From the NCBI RefSeq assembly GCF_963668165.1, contig NZ_OY764209.1, forward strand, positions 1,550,001 through 1,614,000: 64,000 nucleotides of DNA, read 5' to 3'. The translations under genes were made by a program, and so were the position numbers. This DNA is from Marispirochaeta sp. (lineage in GTDB: Bacteria > Spirochaetota > Spirochaetia > JC444 > Marispirochaetaceae). The notes under the pieces are model-generated. The model worked only from the letters and a program-made list of their open reading frames with translations, had not been told where the DNA came from and searched no databases. This document shows, one piece after another, positions 1 through 8,226 of this stretch (position 1 is its first letter; each line of letters starts with the position of its first letter).

Positions 1-1
1 A

Positions 2-85
2 GTCCTGGATATTGCCTATGGGTATTCGGATGTCAGAAAGCCTGCCTTTGAGTCTTTCGCCGATTATTATATTGGACCGGACTGA
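2..85 (+). CDS. 3' end of an unidentified gene (partial)
   Basis: The window opens inside a reading frame that encodes 27 residues and stops with TGA at 83-85. The tail reads DIAYGYSDVRKPAFESFADY, too short for me to assign a family. Its stop lies directly against the stop of the decayed LuxR gene on the other strand, so the two are convergent. It may be the end of a real upstream gene, but nothing upstream is visible. Confidence 0.4.
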   Translation, partial: VLDIAYGYSDVRKPAFESFADYYIGPD

Positions 86-808
86 CTAACTCCTTTCATT
101 CTCGTATGCCGATACAACCAGGGCAAAAAACTCATTCTTGCCGGCTACCGAGATTTTACGGAAGATGTTTCCAGGTAAACCTTTACGGTGTTCTCCGAGA
201 TAAAGAGCTCTTCCGCTATCTGCTGGTTACTCCGACCCCGCAGGATGAGTCCGGTTATCTCCGTCTCCCTTGGGGTGAGCCGGTCAGATCCGGGTAGGGA
301 TTGGGCCGGGAATGACATGGCATCGGGGTGTTCTTCAAGATTTTTCCCCGGACGAAGACCAGGTATGCCCGTTTATAGGTAAAGGCAATGTCTCCCAGCA
401 AAGGCCAGAATCATCAGCGAGACGGAAGTATAGATTGGAAGCATGCGGTATCCGTCGACCAACGATGGCCATGGAAACCAGAACAGACAGGGAAACAAGG
501 TCGCGAAATATAGGCAGTCAGGTAAAAGGCCAGGGCGGCGAGAGTGAACATCCCCGCGGCAAGATTGAGGGTTTCAGTAATGCGTATCAGGATTTTCCAG
601 GGGAATGAGTTTTTATGAGAATGCCGGTAAAAAGCATTTCTCCGCCGTGAAACGCGATGAGCAACCCCGAATCCAGGCCCCGGGATTCACTATGGATATT
701 CAGAATCGGTCCATGAAAGGGAAAGGATAAAAGCCAACCGAAAAACAGCGAAAGGGTCAATATGACATATGAGCAGGATTCAGCTCTGTTTACAGACCTC
801 GGGTTCAT
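86..808 (-). pseudogene. Decayed LuxR-family regulator with N-terminal membrane segments
   Basis: Read on the minus strand, this stretch encodes a recognisable protein only when the frame is changed about five times. It begins with a hydrophobic start near 808 (ILTLSLFFGWLLSFPFHGP), continues with further hydrophobic helices (LNLAAGMFTLAALAFYLTAY, then LPIYTSVSLMILAFAG), and ends with a typical LuxR helix-turn-helix: LTPRETEITGLILRGRSNQQ, IAEELFISENTVKVYLE and, after the last shift, NIFRKISVAGKNEFF. That last break, near position 165, fits loss of one A from an A run (GGAAACATC). Intact, it would have been roughly 240 residues, a membrane-anchored DNA-binding regulator. Neighbouring genes are intact, so decay is more likely than poor sequence. 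The stop TAG lies at 86-88. Confidence 0.75.
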
Positions 809-819
809 GCTGGAGCTTC

Positions 820-1377
820 CTAATCCAGCTTTGGAAAGCGGATACCCTCCGGATCATCGGTAAAACTGCGCTTCATCCAGCCTTCTTCCGCCAGGGAGTG
901 GGGATTCCCTCCGGTTTGCGCTGCTATACGTTCAAGAGGCAGTTTAACATATAGTCCTTCGCAAGTGGCGGCCACGGTGCCGTCGGGAAGGTAGAGCTCT
1001 CCGGTCCCGCGGAACCGTCTTTTCTCGTTTACGCTGACCCGTCCGCGGGCAGTTAACCGGGTTTCCGTCGGAATTGGCTTGTGGTAGCGGACATTAAGCT
1101 CCACGGTTACCCCCCATGTTCCGGGTTCCAGGCCGGTTATGGAGCGTCCTACCAGTTCATCCAGCAGGGCCCCGGTTACTCCTCCGTGGACCCTTCCAGG
1201 GTAACCATTATGGGTCTCCGGGACAGTGAACAGCGCAGCAGCCTCACCGTTTTCCAGCTCGTAGAATCGGGCTTTTATTCCGGAAGGATTGTTCACTCCG
1301 CAGATAAAGCAGTTGGCGCTTGTTTCCTGGGGGCCTTTTACGGTGATTGTTTCAAACTCTGGAGTTTTCATGGACAT
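820..1377 (-). CDS. PaaI-type hotdog thioesterase
   Basis: Encodes a hotdog-fold protein of about 185 residues, probably an acyl-CoA thioesterase acting in the cytoplasm; the substrate cannot be told. It has the N-terminal Cys-containing segment typical of this branch (NCFICGVNNPSGIK) and the helix motif HGGVTGALLDELVGRSI that lines the active site in the PaaI/YbgC superfamily. I start it at the ATG at 1375-1377 (MSMKTPEF); a second ATG two codons later is equally possible. Neither has a clear ribosome site, and the GC-rich terminator of wrbA lies just upstream, so it may be expressed partly by read-through from marR-wrbA. Confidence 0.75.
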   Translation of the reverse strand: MSMKTPEFETITVKGPQETSANCFICGVNNPSGIKARFYELENGEAAALFTVPETHNGYPGRVHGGVTGALLDELVGRSITGLEPGTWGVTVELNVRYHKPIPTETRLTARGRVSVNEKRRFRGTGELYLPDGTVAATCEGLYVKLPLERIAAQTGGNPHSLAEEGWMKRSFTDDPEGIRFPKLD

Positions 1378-1388
1378 AATGAAACACG

Positions 1389-1417
1389 AAAAAGGGGGCG
1401 GGGGCAATCCCCGCCCC
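1389..1417 (-). terminator. Rho-independent terminator after wrbA
   Basis: On the minus strand a perfect 9-bp stem (GGGGCGGGG / CCCCGCCCC, loop of about 5 nt) is followed by five T. It lies 14 bp after the wrbA stop and before the thioesterase start, so it ends the marR-wrbA transcript or attenuates read-through into the thioesterase gene. Confidence 0.8.
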
Positions 1418-1430
1418 TGGATAAACGGGC

Positions 1431-2048
1431 TTATTTTGCTGAGGACAGTTTGCGAGTAATCTCTGCCAGACGCTTTCCCTGGAACCGTGCTCCGGCCAGA
1501 TCCCTTTCCGAGGGCAGTCGTTCTCCCTGGCCTCCGGCAATAGTGCTGGCTCCGTATGGGCTGCCGCCGACGATCTCATCGACTCCCATCTGTCCCTGGA
1601 AGGAGTAGGGGAGCCCGACTACCAGCATTCCGTGGTGCATCAGGGAGGCCCCGGTGCTTATCAGGGTTGATTCCTGTCCGCCGTGCTGGGTTGCTGAGGA
1701 CGACATGAGGGCAACGGGTTTGTCGATCAGGGTGCCTTTGAGCCATAGCTGTCCCGACTGATCGAGAAAGTTCGCCCACTGGGCACTCATGCGGCCGTAG
1801 CGGGTAGGAATACCGAATATTAAACCATCGGCCTCCGCCAGATCCTCCATGCCGGCTTCGGGAATATCGGCGAACTGTTTCTGTGCCTCGACGGCTCCCA
1901 TGTCCTCAAGGACCTCCAGTGGCAGAGTTTCCGGGATCCTGAGGATTCGGCTCTCCGCACCCGGAACTTCGTTGACGCCTTCCTGAGCAGCTTTTGCCAT
2001 CTGAAACATGTGTCCATACATGGAATAAAACAGAATATTGATTTTCAT
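1431..2048 (-). CDS. wrbA: NAD(P)H:quinone oxidoreductase, WrbA type
   Basis: About 205 residues of the flavodoxin-like WrbA family, which binds FMN and reduces quinones by two electrons in the cytoplasm, limiting semiquinone formation. The start MKINILFYSMYGHMFQMA carries the FMN phosphate loop; IFGIPTRYGRMSAQWANFLD and SSSATQHGGQESTLIS are typical WrbA segments. Length matches the family (about 200). The start at 2048 is preceded by AGGAGG and overlaps the stop of the MarR gene (ATGA), so the two are translationally coupled, which suggests that the quinone-handling enzyme is the target of the regulator. Confidence 0.92.
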   Translation of the reverse strand: MKINILFYSMYGHMFQMAKAAQEGVNEVPGAESRILRIPETLPLEVLEDMGAVEAQKQFADIPEAGMEDLAEADGLIFGIPTRYGRMSAQWANFLDQSGQLWLKGTLIDKPVALMSSSATQHGGQESTLISTGASLMHHGMLVVGLPYSFQGQMGVDEIVGGSPYGASTIAGGQGERLPSERDLAGARFQGKRLAEITRKLSSAK

Positions 2049-2536
2049 AGTGCACCTCCTGATGTGGTACAAGGTTTTTCCCCTTCTTCCTTCTGGTCGA
2101 CCAGGTTCAGGCCCAGCTTTCGGCACAGGTGTCCCAGTATTGTTACCTCCTGGACAGACAGATTACCGAAAGCAGACCGAATAGCTCCGGCCTGAAGGGG
2201 AAACACGGTTTTGATTCGTTCTTCACCCGCAGGGGTGAGGGCAACGCGCATTGATCTGCGGTCCCCCGCAACGGGCCGGCGTTCAACAAAGCCGTCCCGT
2301 TCCAGGTGATCGATCACCATCGTCAGGTTTCCACGGCTCTTCAGGATCTTCGCCGCTATCTCCCGATGGGTAAGAGGCCCTTTATGCAGCAGAACCTCAA
2401 GAACCCCGAATTGGGTAAGAGTCATCTCCGCCGGAAGTGCCGGGGGGCCGGAAAGATAATTCATCACTGATGTGTGGGCCCGGGAGAACTTGGTAAAGGT
2501 ATCCAGGTAAATGTCCTTCTCCTCTTTTTGCTGCAT
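2045..2536 (-). CDS. MarR-family transcriptional regulator
   Basis: About 163 residues with a winged helix typical of MarR dimers: THREIAAKILKSRGNLTMVI is the recognition helix region and ERRPVAGDRRSMRVALTPAG is the wing with the conserved DxRxxxxxLT pattern. It probably represses its own operon and wrbA, released by a quinone, oxidant or phenolic ligand (inferred from the partner enzyme). I start it at the ATG at 2534-2536 (MQQKEEKD); an in-frame upstream extension would run through the promoter and operator. It is the first gene of the marR-wrbA operon. Confidence 0.88.
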   Translation of the reverse strand: MQQKEEKDIYLDTFTKFSRAHTSVMNYLSGPPALPAEMTLTQFGVLEVLLHKGPLTHREIAAKILKSRGNLTMVIDHLERDGFVERRPVAGDRRSMRVALTPAGEERIKTVFPLQAGAIRSAFGNLSVQEVTILGHLCRKLGLNLVDQKEEGEKPCTTSGGAL

Positions 2537-2561
2537 CCTAAAAGCTTCTTTTTGTAGTTCG

Positions 2562-2614
2562 ATATCAAACAATATTATATTAAACAATATATAAAAACGC
2601 AGCGGTAAAGTCAA
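2562..2614 (-). promoter_or_regulatory. marR-wrbA promoter with two tandem operator palindromes
   Basis: Minus-strand promoter TTGACT (2609-2614), 17-bp spacer, TATATT (2586-2591). Two 14-bp elements follow one helical stretch apart: ATATTGTTTAATAT (2577-2590, perfect 5-bp arms) and ATATTGTTTGATAT (2562-2575). The first overlaps the -10 box and the second sits around the transcription start, the usual place for an autorepressing MarR dimer. The operator role is inferred; the repeats are plain in the sequence. Confidence 0.7.
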
Positions 2615-2625
2615 ATTATTTTTTA

Positions 2626-2668
2626 TTGACATCTGATCGATCATTGTTTATATTGAGAATGAAAATCA
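2626..2668 (+). promoter_or_regulatory. Sigma-70 promoter with Fur-like box
   Basis: TTGACA (2626-2631), 17-bp spacer, TATATT (2649-2654), leading to the DUF5320 gene. Directly on the -10 box sits TGAGAATGAAAATCA (2654-2668), which fits the 7-1-7 Fur consensus TGATAATnATTATCA at 11 of 14 positions. A bound Fur-family repressor would block the start of transcription. The same arrangement precedes the NifX-like gene at 12646. Confidence 0.65.
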
Positions 2669-2691
2669 ATTGAGAATAGGAGGGTATTAAT

Positions 2692-3015
2692 ATGCCTGGA
2701 TTTGATGGAACAGGACCTGCCGGCATGGGACCCATGACCGGATGGGGCATGGGATATTGTGGAACAGGGTATTCCCGCGGAAGGTTTGCAGGGCGTGGTC
2801 TTTTTCGGGGCGGCCGTGGGGTCGGCCGCGGCATGGGCTACGGCCGGGGATACGCCTGGGGACCCGCGCAAGCATGGGGCCCGGTTACCGGTGATGACCA
2901 GGCGGAGTTTATGCGCCGCCGTGCCGAGTTACTGGAGGAGGAACTGGCTGAGACGCGCAAGACCCTTCAGGAGATGGAAACGCGGGAGGGGAAAACTGAA
3001 AAACAGGGTCCGTAA
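2692..3015 (+). CDS. Small Gly/Arg-rich DUF5320 protein
   Basis: A 107-residue protein with the hallmark start of the DUF5320 family (MPGFDGTGPAGMGPMTGWGM), a middle of Gly-Arg-Gly-Phe repeats, and a charged C-terminal helix from about residue 75 that may form a coiled coil (EFMRRRAELLEEELAETRKT). The function of the family is unknown. From memory, its genes often lie beside NifX/NifB-type and Mrp-type Fe-S proteins in anaerobes. Here those partners are about 9.5 kb away but share the same kind of Fur-like operator. A good ribosome site (AGGAGGG) precedes the ATG. Confidence 0.8.
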   Translation: MPGFDGTGPAGMGPMTGWGMGYCGTGYSRGRFAGRGLFRGGRGVGRGMGYGRGYAWGPAQAWGPVTGDDQAEFMRRRAELLEEELAETRKTLQEMETREGKTEKQGP

Positions 3016-3092
3016 TCCCCTCGGCTTGTGATCCGTTTAATTCCGGGGTACAATGCTGATTGTCCACGTTATTCCATACCCCGGAGTTCTAT

Positions 3093-3782
3093 ATGACAGT
3101 GCATATCCTGTATGACAACCAGTCTGTGCGTTCCTCCCTTGAGTCAGGGTGGGGCTTCAGCTGTCTGATTGACGGCAAAATCCTTTTTGATACCGGCGAG
3201 TCCGGTCCAGCCCTGCTGAAAAATCTTAAAGAGATGGATATCGCTCCGGAAGAGGTGGACACTGTCGTAATATCTCATCCGCATTGGGATCATACCGGGG
3301 GTGTAAAGGCGATGCTGGCTTTACGTCCAGGACTGACTGTCTATCTTCCTTCCGGAGCAGAGGAGATATTTCCGGACAAGGATGCACTTGCAAAAGCCGA
3401 GATCGTTCAGTGTCCGGAGAGTACCGAGGTCGGACCGGTACTGACCTCCGGGACTTTTACCACCGAGTACAAGGGTTCATTGATGATGGAGCAGGGTATT
3501 GTAGTGCGTACAAGCAAAGGTATCAGCCTGATTACCGGCTGTGCCCATCCGGGGATTGTGCGTATGGCGGAAGAAATTGCCTCCCGTTATGCCGGAGAGG
3601 AACTGTACACCCTTCTTGGGGGAATGCATCTGGTAGACATGGACCGGGAAAAGGTAAAGCAAACCTTGCATCAGCTCAAGGAGCTGGGGTTTAAACGTAT
3701 TATCGCTACCCACTGCTCCGGAGAGATTGGAAGGGAGTTGAGTGATCACCGCACGGGAGTAGGAGACATTCTTGTTCTCTGA
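3093..3782 (+). CDS. Metallo-beta-lactamase-fold hydrolase (COG1237-like)
   Basis: About 229 residues of the metallo-beta-lactamase fold. The metal-binding motif HPHWDHTGG is near residue 67, a second metal His lies in ITGCAHPGIVRM and another in ATHCSGE near the C terminus. The layout resembles the COG1237 group, which is often annotated by similarity to a methanopterin-pathway phosphate synthase, an assignment I would not transfer. I prefer the ATG at 3093 (MTVHILYDNQ, CGGAG upstream) over an in-frame TTG at 3060. It follows the DUF5320 gene by 77 bp and may share its iron-responsive promoter. Confidence 0.8.
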   Translation: MTVHILYDNQSVRSSLESGWGFSCLIDGKILFDTGESGPALLKNLKEMDIAPEEVDTVVISHPHWDHTGGVKAMLALRPGLTVYLPSGAEEIFPDKDALAKAEIVQCPESTEVGPVLTSGTFTTEYKGSLMMEQGIVVRTSKGISLITGCAHPGIVRMAEEIASRYAGEELYTLLGGMHLVDMDREKVKQTLHQLKELGFKRIIATHCSGEIGRELSDHRTGVGDILVL

Positions 3783-4445
3783 TCAATCTGCCGTATTCAG
3801 GATGGAATAGAGCTCTCCGGTATCCGCGGCAATCGCCCGGGCTCCCGCGTCTTCCAGTTCGGGTCGGTCTCGGAAACCCCACAGAATCCCAACAGGAAAA
3901 CATCCCGAATTAACTGCTGTCTGCATATCGATCCAGGTATCTCCTACAAAAGCTGTTTCTTCGGCTCTGAGGTTCAGTTTATTCAGAATGGCGTGGACTC
4001 CCGCAGGATCGGGTTTGACATCAAACTCCTCTTTATGGCCTGCGGCGCAATGAAACTGGTCTTTCGGAAAGAAATGACGTACCACTTTTTTTGTTTCAGT
4101 GTCCGGTTTGTTTGATAAAACGGCAAGGACCAGACCGTCCTGTTTCAATCGTTTGAGAAGCTCCGGAATTCCCGGGTATGGACGGGTCCTGTCGAAGCAG
4201 TGGTCCTGGTAATCCGATCTGAAATCCTGTACAAACCTGTCGGTAATCTTTCGTGCTTCTTCGGTGTCGGGCAGGGCCCGTTCTACCAGCTTGCGCACGC
4301 CGTTTCCCACGAAATAACGGTAGGATTCCGCAGGATGGGTCGGATATCCGTATTCTTCCAGCTGCCGGTTGCAGCTGTCCGCCAGGTCATCGATGGTATC
4401 CAGCAGGGTCCCGTCAAGATCGAAGATAATTCCCTTTAAGCTCAT
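3783..4445 (-). CDS. HAD-family phosphatase (phosphoglycolate phosphatase-like)
   Basis: About 220 residues of the HAD superfamily, subfamily IA. Motif I is FDLDGTLLDT at the N terminus with the nucleophile and acid/base Asp pair. A helical cap follows. Motif II Ser is in VLAVLSNKPD, the motif III Lys in DVKPDPAG, and motif IV is FVGDTWIDMQTA. It most resembles phosphoglycolate phosphatase, but HAD substrate calls are unreliable. The start at 4445 (MSLKGIIFDLD) puts motif I where the family has it; a TTG 12 codons upstream has a weak ribosome site. It is convergent with the hydrolase gene and abuts its stop. Confidence 0.82.
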   Translation of the reverse strand: MSLKGIIFDLDGTLLDTIDDLADSCNRQLEEYGYPTHPAESYRYFVGNGVRKLVERALPDTEEARKITDRFVQDFRSDYQDHCFDRTRPYPGIPELLKRLKQDGLVLAVLSNKPDTETKKVVRHFFPKDQFHCAAGHKEEFDVKPDPAGVHAILNKLNLRAEETAFVGDTWIDMQTAVNSGCFPVGILWGFRDRPELEDAGARAIAADTGELYSILNTAD

Positions 4446-4616
4446 GCAACAAGTGATACACGAAAACAAAAACAGATACAAGCGATCCTTCAGGAGTCCA
4501 ATACGCGCAGGCGGAATATTTCATCGGTGTAGCAATCAAGGGAATATTCCTGTAGACTAAAGCGAGGGGCGGACCAAAGCGGTTCTTCCTTCTATACCAG
4601 TGTCAATAGGGTAGGT

Positions 4617-5276
4617 ATGCTTTTTTATAAGTGGCACCAGTGTAAGGCCTTCAACTATTTTGTTAGCGGAAAATACGATAAAGCAGAAAACAGTTTTCTC
4701 CGGCTCCTGAAAGCAGATCCGAACAAGGTCGGAATGCGGCATAACCTCGCCCTCGTAAAGCTGGCTCTGGGAAAGCACGATGAGGCGGTTCAGCTGTTGC
4801 TGGAAGAACTGGACCGTTTCGGAGGTGTGTATTCCAGGTACCGGGCTTTGGGAGATTCCTGCTACCTGTGGGGTAAAGCCGGAGAGGCCGCGGCTTGGTA
4901 CCGGAAGGGTCTTGAAGAAGGAGTCCCTTCGGAAGAGGACCGGCGTTTTCTTGAAAAGAGAATAGAAATCTGCGGGGAGGCCCAGACCTTCGAAAATGCT
5001 ATGGAGGGGATCCGGCAGTTTAACGAGGGTAACAATGCATTGCGGAACGGTGATTCTCCCAGTGCTGCAGAATATTATCGCGAGTCCGCCGAACTGGATC
5101 CCACGAATTTTATGGCCCGGAATAACCTCGGGTCAATATACATGAATCATGAGAAGGACTATCCCCGGGCTGCTGCTGCATTCGAAGCTGCTCTGGAGTA
5201 TACGGATCTTCCGCTCATACAAAAAAACCTGCAGATGTGCAGAGACGAGGAAAGGAAACACCATGAAAAAGATTGA
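4617..5276 (+). CDS. TPR-repeat protein
   Basis: A 219-residue protein built of tetratricopeptide-like helical pairs: AFNYFVSGKYDKAENSFLRL near the start, NLALVKLALGKHDEAVQLLL next, and GNNALRNGDSPSAAEYYRES in the C-terminal half. No signal peptide or enzymatic domain is visible, so it is probably a cytoplasmic scaffold. Its 3' end overlaps the start of the glycerate kinase gene by 14 bp, so the two are co-transcribed and perhaps translationally coupled. Nothing shows that their functions are linked. The 171 bp upstream hold no gene I can support. Confidence 0.8.
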   Translation: MLFYKWHQCKAFNYFVSGKYDKAENSFLRLLKADPNKVGMRHNLALVKLALGKHDEAVQLLLEELDRFGGVYSRYRALGDSCYLWGKAGEAAAWYRKGLEEGVPSEEDRRFLEKRIEICGEAQTFENAMEGIRQFNEGNNALRNGDSPSAAEYYRESAELDPTNFMARNNLGSIYMNHEKDYPRAAAAFEAALEYTDLPLIQKNLQMCRDEERKHHEKD

Positions 5277-6618
5277 ACATGCAAAAACAATTTTTTCCGC
5301 TGCCCTGAAACGGGTTGACCCGGCCTTGATGCTCAAGGAACTCGTAAGTATTGACGGGAACACTCTTGTTATCCGGACCGAGACCGATACTGCGGAATAT
5401 GATCTTTCCCGGTATTCCCGCATCATTGTTGTTGGTGCCGGAAAGGCCAGTGCCAAGATGGCCCTCGGGCTCGAAGCCGTTCTGGGTGACCGCATTACTT
5501 CAGGTCTGGTGTCCGTCAAAGAGGGGCACACCGAAAAGCTGGAATATGTCGATCTTATTGAAGCTGCCCACCCCATGCCTGATGAACGCTGTGTAGATGC
5601 GGCCCGGCGGATCGGGAAGATCTGTTCCGACGCCGATGAAAATACCCTTATCCTGAATCTTATCTCCGGCGGCGGATCGGCCCTGTTAACTGCTCCCTAT
5701 CAGAATGAGACCTACGCTATCAGCCTGGATGATATTCAGGCAGTAACAGGGCTCCTGCTGGCCTGCGGGGCCGTGATTCAGGAGATAAATGTAATCCGCA
5801 AACACCTTTCCGCGGTCCAGGGCGGGCGTCTCGCCGGATTTGCGGCCCCGGCCACAATGGTCAGCCTGATCCTCTCCGACGTTATCGGTGATCCTCTGAC
5901 TTCAATAGCCTCCGGCCCCACCGTTCCGGACCCCACTACCTACCAGGACGCTCAGAACATCCTGCGCAAGTACAACCTGGAAGAAAAGCTACCCGAATCG
6001 GTGGCCCGCATCATCGCCGATGGGGCGGCCGGCAAGGTCCAGGAAACCCCCGGCGAAGGGGACGCAATTTTTAAAACCGTCAGGAACATCCTTATCGGGA
6101 CCAATATCTCCGCTCTCTATGCTGCTTCCGAAGAGGCCGAGAATCTTGGGTACGCTCCGGTGATTCTTACCTCGCAGCTGACCGGTGAGGCCCGGGAAAT
6201 TGCCAAGCTCTTTTCCGGAATGGCCAAGGATCTCTCCCTGAACCGGCTCAGTTTCAAGAAACCGGCCTGTATTATTGCTGGTGGTGAGACTACGGTAACC
6301 CTGAAGGGCAAAGGCAAGGGCGGCAGAAACCAGGAGATGGCCCTGGCCTTCCTTATGGAGTACCTGGACGATCCTGAGGCCCTGGAAAAGGTCGTCTTTT
6401 TATCTGGCGGAACCGACGGGAATGACGGTCCTACTGATGCAGCCGGAGGCCTGGCATATGCCGGAATCATGAAGGCCATGAAGGATACAGATCTGGATCC
6501 CGGGAAATACATGAGCAACAGCGACTCCTACCACTTTCTGAAAAAAACCCACGGACTTCTGATGACCGGTCCTACAAATACCAATGTCTGCGATGTGCAG
6601 ATTCTGCTGGTGGAATAG
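5263..6618 (+). CDS. Glycerate 2-kinase (MOFRL family)
   Basis: A 451-residue protein of the glycerate kinase/TtuD family, which phosphorylates D-glycerate to 2-phosphoglycerate in the serine or glycolate routes. The N-terminal Rossmann-like domain has VVGAGKASAKMALGLEAVL and LISGGGSALLT; the middle has INVIRKHLSAVQGGRLAG; the C-terminal MOFRL domain has AGGETTVTLKGKGKGGRNQE and LSGGTDGNDGPTDAAGG. The length fits the family. The ATG at 5263 (MKKIEHAK) has AGGAAA upstream and is preferred over an in-frame ATG at 5149 that lies inside the TPR gene. Confidence 0.9.
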   Translation: MKKIEHAKTIFSAALKRVDPALMLKELVSIDGNTLVIRTETDTAEYDLSRYSRIIVVGAGKASAKMALGLEAVLGDRITSGLVSVKEGHTEKLEYVDLIEAAHPMPDERCVDAARRIGKICSDADENTLILNLISGGGSALLTAPYQNETYAISLDDIQAVTGLLLACGAVIQEINVIRKHLSAVQGGRLAGFAAPATMVSLILSDVIGDPLTSIASGPTVPDPTTYQDAQNILRKYNLEEKLPESVARIIADGAAGKVQETPGEGDAIFKTVRNILIGTNISALYAASEEAENLGYAPVILTSQLTGEAREIAKLFSGMAKDLSLNRLSFKKPACIIAGGETTVTLKGKGKGGRNQEMALAFLMEYLDDPEALEKVVFLSGGTDGNDGPTDAAGGLAYAGIMKAMKDTDLDPGKYMSNSDSYHFLKKTHGLLMTGPTNTNVCDVQILLVE

Positions 6619-6627
6619 AGGAACACA

Positions 6628-6849
6628 GTGAAGAAAAAGAAACCGCAGATCGGGTTAGTCAATGATATCGAGGCCGCCCGCTTTGCGGACATCCTGGCGC
6701 AGGAGGGAATCCCCTGCGCCATAGTATCCAACGATTCTTCCGTATACACCGGAATTTTTCAGCTTCAGAACGGATGGGGGTATGCTGAAGTTCCCGAAGA
6801 GTACCTGGAGCAGGCGGAATCCTTGCTTGAGGCGTACCGGGAGTCATAG
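6628..6849 (+). CDS. DUF2007-like small protein
   Basis: A 73-residue protein starting at GTG (6628) with GAGG upstream, 9 bp after the glycerate kinase stop. The pattern, a short beta-alpha-beta start (LVNDIEAARFADILAQEGIP) followed by a beta strand and the ending VPEEYLEQAESLLEAYRES, is that of DUF2007, described as putative prokaryotic signal-transducing proteins and thought to be single-domain ferredoxin-like folds. No activity is known. It is probably the last gene of the TPR-glycerate kinase operon. Confidence 0.7.
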   Translation: MKKKKPQIGLVNDIEAARFADILAQEGIPCAIVSNDSSVYTGIFQLQNGWGYAEVPEEYLEQAESLLEAYRES

Positions 6850-6942
6850 CAGCTGGTGTTTTACCCCCTTTTCATAATGAGTGGAGAGGTGTATACTTCG
6901 TCCATACGATGTTCATAATAGTAAAGTGATCAGGATTTCAAT

Positions 6943-8226
6943 ATGTGGATAACAGTTCATTTAAGCAGTATCGGCGCGGGGTTCGGGGCGGTTATCGTTC
7001 TAACCTTTCTGGTGTTTTCTGCGGCATTTCTTCTTCTTGTGTCTCATAATCGTGTACATCTTCGGTATCTTATTCTCCAGGCTGCTTTTCTTCTCTATCT
7101 CGCGGGCTTTGCCTTGTATACATCCGGAACCGCACACTCCTGGACTATCTTCTGGTTCCGTATCTGTGTTACCGGATTAATCTTTACCCCTCTGGCGCTT
7201 GAGCTTTTTCTCGAATCCCTGCTGGATCTCCGGCGCCCCTTTGTGCGGCTCGTAATTGGCCTTGGATCGTCGATTTTTCTCTTCATTCTCTGGGGAGCTC
7301 CTTCGTTAATGGTTACAGGGGAGATTGTTACCCATGCGAGGGGTTTTACCTCGGTTGTTAAAGGACCTGTGTTTCCCCTCTTTGCCATTGTCTCCCTGGG
7401 GGCTGTTTTCTTTTCCCTGGGATGGTTCTGCCGCAGGCTGCTTGCCCGGGACCAGCTGTGGCGGCAGTACCGGCTTATTATTACAGGCTTGTGCCTCTGG
7501 CTTGCATCAATGATTGTGGATGCCTTGACCGCCTTGAAGCTTGTCCCCTCGATAAACGCTCCCTGGGTTGGGCCGGTTGCCATGGTTATAACCGTGGGAC
7601 TGTACCTTGGTTCCATGGTAGAAAAGAACGCCAGGGAAATGCAGCGGCAGACTGATGAAAACGAGGTCCTGCGGCATCGTTTAAAATATGACCCCCTTAC
7701 CAGCCTCTTTTCACGGGAGTTCTTCAACTCGATTCTGGAGATAGAAGCCGAGTCCTGGGCCCGCAGTCCTCAGGAGCACAGTATTCTGTTTATTGACGCT
7801 GATAACTTTAAAGGTGTTAACGATCAGTATGGCCACATTGTGGGTGACCGGGTATTGAAAATGATCGGCAGCATTGTAAAGGCCAATGTCCGGCGCTCCG
7901 ATATTCCAGCCCGTTACGGGGGAGATGAGTTTATTATTCTGCTGAAAAACTGCGGCCGCGGCGCTGCCCGGGACCTGGGCGAGAAGATTATCCGGGAGTA
8001 TAACGAAGGGATCAGGCTTCAGATTCCCGGCGTCCCCGAGGGTTTCAGCGGCCTGAGTATTGGAATCTCCTCCACCTCGCTTATTGCTTCCGGCGGCAAT
8101 AAGGACCTGATTGCTACCGCCGATGAAGCCATGTATCAGTCCAAGCAAAGAGGAAAGAACCGGGTTGTTGTAGCCGAGAGGCAGGGTAATCCCGTTAGAA
8201 AAGTTCCAGCTGTCTGCCTTCGATAA
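6943..8226 (+). CDS. Membrane-bound diguanylate cyclase
   Basis: A 427-residue protein. Residues about 1-230 hold seven hydrophobic helices of the 7TM sensor type that also fronts some histidine kinases. A short coiled linker (REMQRQTDENEVLRHRL) leads to a GGDEF domain from about 245. The active site is intact (ARYGGDEFIILL), so it should make cyclic di-GMP from two GTP. An inhibitory I-site RxxD (RRSD) lies exactly five residues before GGDEF, so product feedback is expected. The ligand of the sensor part is unknown. Its 3' end overlaps that of the convergent polymerase gene by 32 bp. Confidence 0.9.
   Translation: MWITVHLSSIGAGFGAVIVLTFLVFSAAFLLLVSHNRVHLRYLILQAAFLLYLAGFALYTSGTAHSWTIFWFRICVTGLIFTPLALELFLESLLDLRRPFVRLVIGLGSSIFLFILWGAPSLMVTGEIVTHARGFTSVVKGPVFPLFAIVSLGAVFFSLGWFCRRLLARDQLWRQYRLIITGLCLWLASMIVDALTALKLVPSINAPWVGPVAMVITVGLYLGSMVEKNAREMQRQTDENEVLRHRLKYDPLTSLFSREFFNSILEIEAESWARSPQEHSILFIDADNFKGVNDQYGHIVGDRVLKMIGSIVKANVRRSDIPARYGGDEFIILLKNCGRGAARDLGEKIIREYNEGIRLQIPGVPEGFSGLSIGISSTSLIASGGNKDLIATADEAMYQSKQRGKNRVVVAERQGNPVRKVPAVCLR

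Noticed and set aside
4513..4550. Inverted repeat GGAATATT ... AATATTCC before the TPR gene
   Set aside because: The arms are short and 22 bp apart, there is no T run or promoter placement, and no regulator to match it.
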